A DNA stretch of 45,855 nucleotides. Origin: a bacterium (lineage in GTDB: Bacteria > Planctomycetota > Planctomycetia > Gemmatales > Gemmataceae). The position numbers and the translations under genes were made by a program. The DNA is taken from positions 1-45,855 of the forward strand of contig JAFKFQ010000269.1 in the NCBI GenBank assembly GCA_017308215.1, written 5' to 3'. Under the pieces are notes generated by a model. It searched no databases. It was not told the origin of the DNA and was given only the letters and a program-made list of their open reading frames with translations. Shown here piece after piece: positions 40,157 to 45,855 of the stretch. Each line of letters opens with the position of its first letter. Positions within the stretch are counted from its first letter, which is position 1.

Positions 40157-41104
40157 ATGCCGCACGAAGTCGAAACCATGACCTACTTCGGGGCCAAGCC
40201 GTGGCACGGGCTGGGGAGCGTGCTGGACGAGGCCGAGTGCTACGACTGGCCGGCGGCGGCGAAGAAGGCAGGGCTGGACTGGTCAGTCGAACTGGTGCCG
40301 CTCCAGACCGCCGACACACACGTCACGGTCGAGCACCGCGGGGTCCGCCGCTCAACGGACGGGAAGGTTCTCGGCGTGGTGGGGCCGCGGTTCGCCCCGC
40401 TCCAGAATACTGACGCCTTCGGCTGGTTCCAGCCCTTCCTCGACGCGAAGGAAGCTCGCCTGGAAACCGCCGGGGCGTTGCGGGGTGGCAGCCGCGTGTG
40501 GGTGCTTGCGAAAATCGCTCGTGCCCCCATCGAGATCGCCCGCGACGACCTCGTGGAGAAGTTCTTGTTGCTCTCCCACGGACACGACGGGAGTCTCGCG
40601 GTGCGGGTCGGCTTTACTCCTGTTCGCGTACTTTGCAGCAACACGATGGCCCAGGCCCACAACGCGGACGCCAGCAAGCTGGTCCGCCTACGGCACTCGA
40701 AGTCGCTGGTCACGAACCTGGCCCACGTCCGCGAGGTAATGAACCTCGCCAACCAAGAGTTCGAGGCCACCGCCGAGCAGTACCGGTCACTGGCCCGACG
40801 CGACATCAACCAAGCGGACCTGCGGAAGTACGTCCGCCACGTCCTGAAGGTGGACGACGCAGAGGTTCCGTCCGCCCGGCTGGCGAACCAAGTCGAGCAG
40901 ATCATCGGGTTGGCCGAGGCGGGCCGCGGGAACGACCTGCCGGCGGTTCGCGGGACGTGGTGGGCGGCGTACAACGGCGTCTCGGAATGGCTCGGGCACA
41001 ACCGCGGTCGCACCCCGGCCACCCGGCTCGACTCGCTCTGGTTCGGGGACGGGGCCGCGCTCAACAAGTCGGCACTCCAGATCGCCCTGGACATGGCCGC
41101 GTGA
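40157..41104 (+). CDS. DUF932 phage/plasmid-like protein
   Basis: A 315-aa protein of the DUF932 (phage/plasmid-like TIGR03299) type, found on many plasmids and phages; its role is unknown, with proposed links to DNA metabolism or defence evasion. The start YFGAKPWHGLGSVLDEAE is diagnostic, followed by VVGPRFAPLQNTDAFGWFQP, LLSHGHDGSLAVRVGFTPVR, VLCSNTMAQA, and near the end RGTWWAAYNGVSEWLGHNRG. All typical blocks are present and uninterrupted. ATG 40157 has AAAGGGACG upstream. It leads the unit controlled by copy 3 of the 18-bp motif. Confidence 0.88.
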   Translation: MPHEVETMTYFGAKPWHGLGSVLDEAECYDWPAAAKKAGLDWSVELVPLQTADTHVTVEHRGVRRSTDGKVLGVVGPRFAPLQNTDAFGWFQPFLDAKEARLETAGALRGGSRVWVLAKIARAPIEIARDDLVEKFLLLSHGHDGSLAVRVGFTPVRVLCSNTMAQAHNADASKLVRLRHSKSLVTNLAHVREVMNLANQEFEATAEQYRSLARRDINQADLRKYVRHVLKVDDAEVPSARLANQVEQIIGLAEAGRGNDLPAVRGTWWAAYNGVSEWLGHNRGRTPATRLDSLWFGDGAALNKSALQIALDMAA

Positions 41105-41181
41105 GCGTCTCTCGGACCGGCGGGTGCGTGGCCCGCCGGTCGGCTTCGTACTCACCTTCATCCGCTACCGAGGGAGCGGCC

Positions 41182-41391
41182 ATGACCGAGGACGCGGCGA
41201 GGGAGCACCTGCGGGCGGTGCTCGATGTGTTCACCGCCGGCACCGTGCTACACCTGCTGGCCGAGGTTGTCCGCGAGGACGGAGCCGAGGCCCGAAGGGC
41301 TGGTGACGAACGGACCGCGGACCGGTGCGAGGACGCCGCCGCGGCCCTGTTCGTGGTCGGCCTCGGGATCGACGCCGCACTCCCGCAATGA
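41182..41391 (+). CDS. Very small helical protein
   Basis: A 69-aa, mostly helical, acidic protein (MTEDAAREHLRAVLDVFTAG, TADRCEDAAAALFVVGLGID). ATG 41182 is preceded by GAGGGAGCGG. No family recognised. It lies between the DUF932 gene and an HTH gene and is likely in the same transcript. Confidence 0.6.
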   Translation: MTEDAAREHLRAVLDVFTAGTVLHLLAEVVREDGAEARRAGDERTADRCEDAAAALFVVGLGIDAALPQ

Positions 41392-41410
41392 TGCGAACCA
41401 GGAGTCGAAC

Positions 41411-41698
41411 ATGGCCAAGAAGCGTGCCGCGGCCCCGGAGGATAGTCCGGGGCCGATTGCGTTGAGCGTCACCCAGATGGCCGAGCGGTGTCAATTGTCC
41501 CGGTCCCGGTTCTCGTTCCTGGTACGGGCCGGGGTGTTCCCGGGACCGTCGAGGGAAGCGGGCCGGCGACCGTACTATCCGGCAGACCTGATCGAGCGCT
41601 GTCTGGAGGTCCGCCGCACCGGGGTCGGTGCGAATGGGAAGGTAGTGATGTTCAACCACTCCCGGAAGACGAGGCGAGTCAGGGAAGAGCGCGAATAA
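41411..41698 (+). CDS. HTH protein of excisionase/MerR-like type
   Basis: A 95-aa protein with one helix-turn-helix near residues 18-60: LSVTQMAERCQLSRSRFSFL, then RAGVFPGPSREAGRRPYYPA and DLIERCLEVRRTGVGANGK. The pattern of recognition helix followed by RRPYYP resembles excisionase or MerR-like DNA-binding proteins. The basic tail (HSRKTRRVREERE) also suits DNA binding. ATG 41411 lies 19 bases after the previous gene. It could direct excision of the element or regulate the block. Confidence 0.72.
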   Translation: MAKKRAAAPEDSPGPIALSVTQMAERCQLSRSRFSFLVRAGVFPGPSREAGRRPYYPADLIERCLEVRRTGVGANGKVVMFNHSRKTRRVREERE

Positions 41699-41845
41699 CT
41701 CTGCTCGTGAAGGGCGGCATACGACATTGCCCGACTGTCGGTTGTCGAGCAAGAAATGATCGCCTCACAAATTCAGCGTCCTCATGCGCCGAAACAGGAC
41801 TTCGCCGAGATTTTCCTTGGTTTCGGCAGCGATTTTTGCAACGAT

Positions 41846-42400
41846 TTACTTGGGATCGCCGGCTTCTACGGCCTCCCGGAGTTTACGGAACTCGTCGGCA
41901 AAGCGGTGGTGGTAAAAAGCGTTCAGCCCGCTCGGGTTCGGCAGCACCCACACCCGCGTCGTGCCGATGCGGTCGGGTTGCTCGCCCACAGGGGCCTTCG
42001 GTTTTCCGAACGCCACACGGTACGCGCCGACGCCGAGCACCGCGAGGAACGCCGGCGCCAGCGCCCGCACCCTCTCGGCGAGCCGCGCGCCACCGGAGCG
42101 AATCTCGTCGTCGGTGAGTTCGTCGGCCGCGGCGGTCGCGCGCTCGACCACGTTCGTGATGCCGCAGCCGAGCGGGAGGAGCTCCTGCTCCTCGGAGGGA
42201 TCGAACAGGCGCGGGGTGAAGCCGGCGGCGTGGAGGGTCGGCCAAAAGCGGTTGCCGGGGCGGCCGAAGTGGTGGCCGATGGCGGCCGTGTAAAGCCCCG
42301 GATTGATGCCGCAGAACAGCACCTTCAACCCGGGGGCGATGACATCGGGAACGGTCTTGCCGGCGGCGGCGAGCAGGTCGGCGCGGGTCGGTTTCGTCAC
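41846..42400 (-). CDS. mug: G:T/U mismatch-specific DNA glycosylase
   Basis: A 184-aa Mug/TDG-type DNA glycosylase, removing uracil or thymine mispaired with guanine. Motif 1, VLFCGINPGLYTAAIGHHFG (Asn33 equivalent to the catalytic Asn18 of E. coli Mug), is followed by RPGNRFWPTLHAAGFTP. Motif 2, VLPNPSGLNAFYHH, supplies the second loop. Length fits the family. The GTG start at 42398-42400 overlaps the TGA of the upstream cytochrome gene on the same strand, an unexpected coupling of a repair enzyme with an electron-transfer protein. Confidence 0.93.
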   Translation of the reverse strand: MTKPTRADLLAAAGKTVPDVIAPGLKVLFCGINPGLYTAAIGHHFGRPGNRFWPTLHAAGFTPRLFDPSEEQELLPLGCGITNVVERATAAADELTDDEIRSGGARLAERVRALAPAFLAVLGVGAYRVAFGKPKAPVGEQPDRIGTTRVWVLPNPSGLNAFYHHRFADEFRKLREAVEAGDPK

Positions 42401-43737
42401 TTCCGGGCCAGGCGGGTGATCGCCGGGTTACGCAGCGGCAGCGCGTCCGGCGGCGCCTTCAGTGTACCGAGGAAGGCCAGCACCGCCGCCTGGTCCGCGG
42501 TCGGAAGTGCCTGGTAGCGCTTCGTCACGGCCTTGCCGTTGCCGTTGTGGTGGAGGATCGCGTCCTTCAGCGTCGCGGCCGAGCCGTCGTGCCAGTACGG
42601 GGCCGAGTCGGCGACGCCCCACAGCGGCGGCGTCTTCCACTCGGCCGGCTCGGCCCCCGTGTCGGGGCGGGCGGGGACGTTCAACTGCGGCGGGGCCGGG
42701 CCGTAGCCGTCGCTGCCACCAGGCGGGGTCGGGTCGTCCATCACGTACAGGAGAAAGTCACTGTACACGCCCGTCACGCCGCCCAGGTCGGGAACGTGGC
42801 ACGCGGCGCAGCCGATCTCGCGGAACAGGTGCTTGCCGCGCGCCGCCGGCTCGCCGCCGTCGGCCTCAACCGGGCGTGGCAGCGTCTTCACGAACGACAC
42901 CAGCGCGCGGACCTGGCTCCGGTCCAGGTCGGGCTCGCTCGCCCGCTCGGGGCCGGTGAACGGCTGAGCCTGCTGCGCCGTCAGCGTGCCGAGACCCAAC
43001 TCGTTCGCGCACGCGGCGGAGACGAACTCGGCGAGCGAGTGGAACTGGCCGCGCCAGCCGAACTTGCCGACGCCGCCGGACACGTGCCGCACCTTGCCGA
43101 CCGGGATGTCGTCGAAGTGGAGGGCGAACTCGCGGGCGGCGGTACGGATGCCGCGGTTGCGGGCGTTGCGGAGGATGGCGCGGTCGGAAATCAGGTCGAT
43201 CCAGCCGGCGCCGAACAGCGCCGTCGCCTGCACCGGCTGCGTCCGCACCGGGTTGAAGTCGGGGATCGTAACGGTCGTCTGGCACCCCGGCGAGCCGGTC
43301 GTGAACGACCGCCCGGGCGTCATCGGGTACATCTTGTTGAGACGGGCGCTCGTCTCCTTCTCGGCCGGGCTCGTGCTGAAGTTGTGGACCGTGCCGGTGA
43401 GGAACGAGTGGTCGCCCGGCCGCGGCAGTACCTCGAAGCCGACGGCGTTGTGCTCGTTCGCCCCGCCGCCGCCGAGTCCTCCCTGGAAGTGGCACGCCGC
43501 ACACGACCGGGCGTTGAACACCGGGCCGAGCCCGTCGCCGTGCGCCTCGGGGTCGTTCGGGCTCCACTCGCGCTCGAACAGTTCCCGCCCGGCGGCGATC
43601 TCAGAGGCGCGGGCGCTCGGCCCCCAGATGATCGGGAGGCCGTCGGAGAAAAACATCCAGTACCCGGCGAGCCCGGCGACGAGGAGCATTCCGAGGCCGA
43701 ACACCTTGCGCTGACCGGACGGCGACAGGCGGCGCAT
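42397..43737 (-). CDS. Dihaem c-type oxidoreductase (DUF1111-like)
   Basis: A 446-aa protein of the DUF1111 or dihaem thiol-oxidoreductase/peroxidase type. An N-terminal membrane anchor or signal (VFGLGMLLVAGLAGYWMFF, about 12-30) sends it outside the cytoplasm. Two haem-binding CxxCH motifs are visible: CAACH at 79-83 and CAACH at 310-314. Typical family text follows the second, HVPDLGG, and near the end PPLWGVADSAPYWHDGSAAT with a further conserved histidine. It likely exchanges electrons with periplasmic partners; a partner imelysin or iron-uptake gene is not present here. ATG 43737 lies in a divergent gap of about 220 bases before the next plus-strand gene. Confidence 0.88.
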   Translation of the reverse strand: MRRLSPSGQRKVFGLGMLLVAGLAGYWMFFSDGLPIIWGPSARASEIAAGRELFEREWSPNDPEAHGDGLGPVFNARSCAACHFQGGLGGGGANEHNAVGFEVLPRPGDHSFLTGTVHNFSTSPAEKETSARLNKMYPMTPGRSFTTGSPGCQTTVTIPDFNPVRTQPVQATALFGAGWIDLISDRAILRNARNRGIRTAAREFALHFDDIPVGKVRHVSGGVGKFGWRGQFHSLAEFVSAACANELGLGTLTAQQAQPFTGPERASEPDLDRSQVRALVSFVKTLPRPVEADGGEPAARGKHLFREIGCAACHVPDLGGVTGVYSDFLLYVMDDPTPPGGSDGYGPAPPQLNVPARPDTGAEPAEWKTPPLWGVADSAPYWHDGSAATLKDAILHHNGNGKAVTKRYQALPTADQAAVLAFLGTLKAPPDALPLRNPAITRLARK

Positions 43738-43957
43738 GACGGACCTCCGCGACGTGCCAAATCACCCGACCGAGTAACGGCGGAGCGGTCATGGTATTTC
43801 AGGGTGGTGGGCGGATTCCACACGGAACCCACCGGGATGCCCGATTGAAGTGCTGGCTACTGAACGGCTATCAACTCATTTCGCGGATTTGGTCGGGTTT
43901 GAACGGAAGGCATCCGGGTTGCACCAGTTATGGCCGGTCCGCGCCCGGAGGATGGTC

Positions 43958-45370
43958 GTGAGCTTGCGTGAAATCGTCGGTCAGAGCCTGTGGACCCTGC
44001 GGCAGTTCGGTCCGTCGCGGGCGTCGCCGGCACAGCTGCGGATGGTCCAGGAACGGCGGCTGCGTCAACTCCTCTGCTTCGCCGCCGACCGCTCCCCGTT
44101 CTACCGGGATCGCCTGCGCGGCCTCGACCTCGACCACTGCCCGCTCACGGCAATCCCGCCGACGAACAAGGCCGAGCTCATGGCCGACTTCGACCGGGTC
44201 GTGACGGACGCGACGGTCCGCCGGGCCGATCTGGAGCGGTTCGTGGACGACCCGGCGAATGTCGGCAAACGCTTTCTCGACCGCTTCCCGGTGTGTCACA
44301 CGTCCGGCAGTCAGGGGCAACCGCTGTTGCTCGTTCACAACCAGCTCACGCTCGACGTGCTGTTCGCCTGCCAGATGACGCGCGGGAACGCCGGCTACCG
44401 CGTCGGGTTCGTCGAGGCGGCGAAGCGGCTGTTCTCGCCGGCGCGGCTGGCGGTCGTCATCAGCCGGCCGGGCTTCTTCCCGTCGGCGTGGGTGTGGAAG
44501 CACCTGCCGCGCGGCCTGCGGCCTTATGTGCGGTTGCTCTACGTCTCGGCCGGCGACCCGGACCTGATGGCGAAGCTGGCGGCATTCCGCCCCACGGTCC
44601 TGACCTCGACGCCGACCACGCTCGACCTCCTCGCGCTGCGCCCGGACCGGCCGCGGTTCGATGCGCTGAGGCAGGTCGTGACGTGGAGCGAGACACTGAC
44701 CGCCGGCGTGCGCGAGCGGCTGTTGGCGGCCTACGGCGCGCCGGTGAGGGACACCTACGGCTGCGGCGAGTGCCTGTTCCTGTCGAACGGCTGCCCGACG
44801 CACCCGGGGGCGCACGTCAACGCCGATTGGGCGATCCTCGAAGTGGTGGGCGCGGACGGCCGCCCGGTCCCAGCCGGCGAGGCGGGCTACAAGGTGTATC
44901 TGACCAACCTTGCCAACCCCGTCCAGCCGCTCATCCGCTACGAGCTCGGCGACCGGCTGCGCATGGCGACAGCGCGGTGCGCATGCGGCAGCCGGCTGCC
45001 GCGGATCGAGACGATCGACGGCCGGGCGGCGGAGGTGTTCCGCATCGATACGGCGACCGGGCCGAAGGTGCTGACCGCGTACCCCTTCCAGCACGCCTTC
45101 GACCACTTCCGCGGCGTCCGCGAGTGGCAGGCGACACAGCTCGACGGCCGGCGGGTGCGGGTGCGATTTGAGCTGCTGCCGGGGGCGACACTCGACCGCG
45201 ACGCGACCCGGGCGCGCCTGAACGACCGACTCGCACTGGCCGGCTTTGCCGGCGTGCCCGAGGTCAGTTTCGAGGTGGTGCCACGGCTGGAGGCGGACCC
45301 GGCGACGGGGAAGTTCCAGCGGATGCGGCCGGCCGCGGCGCCCGCGTCGAGCGGGCGGTCGGCGGCGTGA
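43958..45370 (+). CDS. PaaK/CapK-type adenylate-forming enzyme
   Basis: A 470-aa member of the phenylacetate-CoA ligase/CapK branch of adenylate-forming enzymes. The phosphate loop is HTSGSQGQPLLL (114-125), with YGCGECLFLSNGC in the middle (adenine-binding region), IRYELGDRLRM as the conserved RYxxGD box, and CACGSRLPRIETIDGRAAEV before the small C-terminal domain. The N terminus (RRLRQLLCFAADRSPFYRDR) is typical of the family. I prefer GTG 43958, with GGAGG six bases upstream, to ATG 43952 or to the upstream start at 43850. CapK-like members act in polysaccharide or lipid pathways; the substrate acid is not known. Confidence 0.85.
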   Translation: MSLREIVGQSLWTLRQFGPSRASPAQLRMVQERRLRQLLCFAADRSPFYRDRLRGLDLDHCPLTAIPPTNKAELMADFDRVVTDATVRRADLERFVDDPANVGKRFLDRFPVCHTSGSQGQPLLLVHNQLTLDVLFACQMTRGNAGYRVGFVEAAKRLFSPARLAVVISRPGFFPSAWVWKHLPRGLRPYVRLLYVSAGDPDLMAKLAAFRPTVLTSTPTTLDLLALRPDRPRFDALRQVVTWSETLTAGVRERLLAAYGAPVRDTYGCGECLFLSNGCPTHPGAHVNADWAILEVVGADGRPVPAGEAGYKVYLTNLANPVQPLIRYELGDRLRMATARCACGSRLPRIETIDGRAAEVFRIDTATGPKVLTAYPFQHAFDHFRGVREWQATQLDGRRVRVRFELLPGATLDRDATRARLNDRLALAGFAGVPEVSFEVVPRLEADPATGKFQRMRPAAAPASSGRSAA

Positions 45371-45372
45371 CG

Positions 45373-45708
45373 TTACTTCTTCGGCGCGGGCGCCCCGTAG
45401 TCGAACCCGAACAGCCACGCCCCCGCCTCGGCCGGCGTCGGCACCGCCTTCGGGGCGGGCGTCTCGGCCGGCGTCGGGGCGGCCGCGGCGTCCTTCTTCG
45501 CCTTGTCGATCTGGTTGCTAATGAGCTCGCCGACGTGGCGGGCGCCCTCGCCGGCGTCCTTCACCACGCGGCTCGTGTCCACGTTCGTCGTTACCTGGAG
45601 GGTGCCGTCGGTGCCGTGGGAGATGTTCAGCTTGTACCAGCCAAGATACCAGCCGACACCGCCGAACCCGACGACCAGCGCCCCGATCAGGGCGAGCAAG
45701 TTGCGCAT
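45373..45708 (-). CDS. Small membrane-anchored protein
   Basis: A 111-aa protein. The N-terminal hydrophobic segment (NLLALIGALVVGFGGVGWYL) is a membrane anchor or uncleaved signal. A short beta part (NISHGTDGTLQVTTNVDTSR) and a helix (ELISNQIDKAKKDAAA) lead into an alanine and proline-rich tail. ATG 45708 is chosen because the hydrophobic start begins there; the frame extends upstream but becomes arginine-rich. Function unknown. It converges with the PaaK-like gene, two bases apart. Confidence 0.7.
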   Translation of the reverse strand: MRNLLALIGALVVGFGGVGWYLGWYKLNISHGTDGTLQVTTNVDTSRVVKDAGEGARHVGELISNQIDKAKKDAAAAPTPAETPAPKAVPTPAEAGAWLFGFDYGAPAPKK

Positions 45709-45855
45709 CGGACACCCCGTTCCGTTCCGTGGAAGCGGCCGAACCCGCCGGCCGCCCGGCCGGTCTACCCGGGGCCGGGCGACGGCGCCTAGCCCAGTGT
45801 ACGTCGCGCGGCGCGCGGGATGCACACCGACCGTGTGCCAGACTTGGATCGACCC

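Noticed and set aside
39771-40181. Possible gene between the two plasmid-like units
   Set aside because: Its translation is basic and low in complexity, overlaps the 18-bp motif and the DUF932 start, and has no ribosome site.
42547-43848. 433-codon plus-strand open frame opposite the dihaem oxidoreductase
   Set aside because: The minus strand has two CxxCH motifs and a membrane anchor in a family-typical order; the plus-strand frame has only low-complexity Arg, Ala and Val-rich sequence.

Overview
The window is GC-rich chromosomal DNA (accessory region) from a bacterium that is most likely a planctomycete of the Gemmata type. That inference rests on the many GTG starts, an effector-associated-domain (EAD) gene array, a DsrE-like relic, a DUF1111-type dihaem oxidoreductase, and WD40/HEAT and STAND proteins of the kind abundant in that group. 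No rRNA, tRNA or CRISPR array is visible.

Region 1 (1-9.1 kb) is a broken recombinase operon interrupted by a composite element. On the minus strand, a Phd-like antitoxin, a DUF6166-like protein and a tyrosine recombinase formed a tight operon (9095 down to 450). The recombinase is now in two halves nearly 7 kb apart. The inserted segment (882-7801) has 14-bp inverted termini and the same 8-bp target duplication, TAGTAGTC, on each side. An intact IS66-type element (tnpA, tnpB, tnpC) lies at the left end and an inverted IS66 remnant at the right. The cargo is a decayed DsrE-like gene, a small protein resembling effector-associated constant component 1 (EACC1), a large HExxH metallopeptidase with Sel1-like repeats, and a small unknown gene.

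Region 2 (9.4-26.5 kb) is twelve closely spaced plus-strand genes. The first five look like alpha-glucan or sugar chemistry: a CBM48-like plus gluconate-dehydrogenase-subunit-3-like protein, a GMC oxidoreductase, two cupin proteins, and a CBM48-GH13 enzyme. They run without an obvious break into a signalling and conflict array: an EAD-like membrane protein, an unknown protein, an EAD-trypsin protease, an EAD protein of unknown output, an EAD-STAND NTPase with HEAT-like repeats, a HAD phosphatase, and an EAD-STAND NTPase. Three of the EAD modules are nearly identical in DNA. I regard this as the most interesting system in the window.

Region 3 (26.6-34.5 kb, minus strand) faces region 2 across a hairpin terminator. 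It holds a TPR protein of the kind that usually precedes a CHAT protease, but without CHAT, and a very large WD40 plus HEAT-like protein broken by two frame changes, one of them at a G8 run. The start of this protein matches the helical and sensor part that normally follows a STAND NTPase, as if the sensor of the last region 2 NTPase had been separated and inverted.

Region 4 (34.5-41.7 kb) has an MBL-fold hydrolase, a decayed gene and a plasmid-like block (AAA ATPase, HTH proteins, DUF932 protein, small conserved proteins). Three copies of an 18-bp motif, each facing a first gene, suggest that three transcription units in this block are co-regulated. Region 5 (41.8-45.7 kb) looks like ordinary chromosome: a Mug DNA glycosylase overlapping a dihaem cytochrome c oxidoreductase, a PaaK/CapK-type adenylate-forming enzyme and a small membrane-anchored protein.
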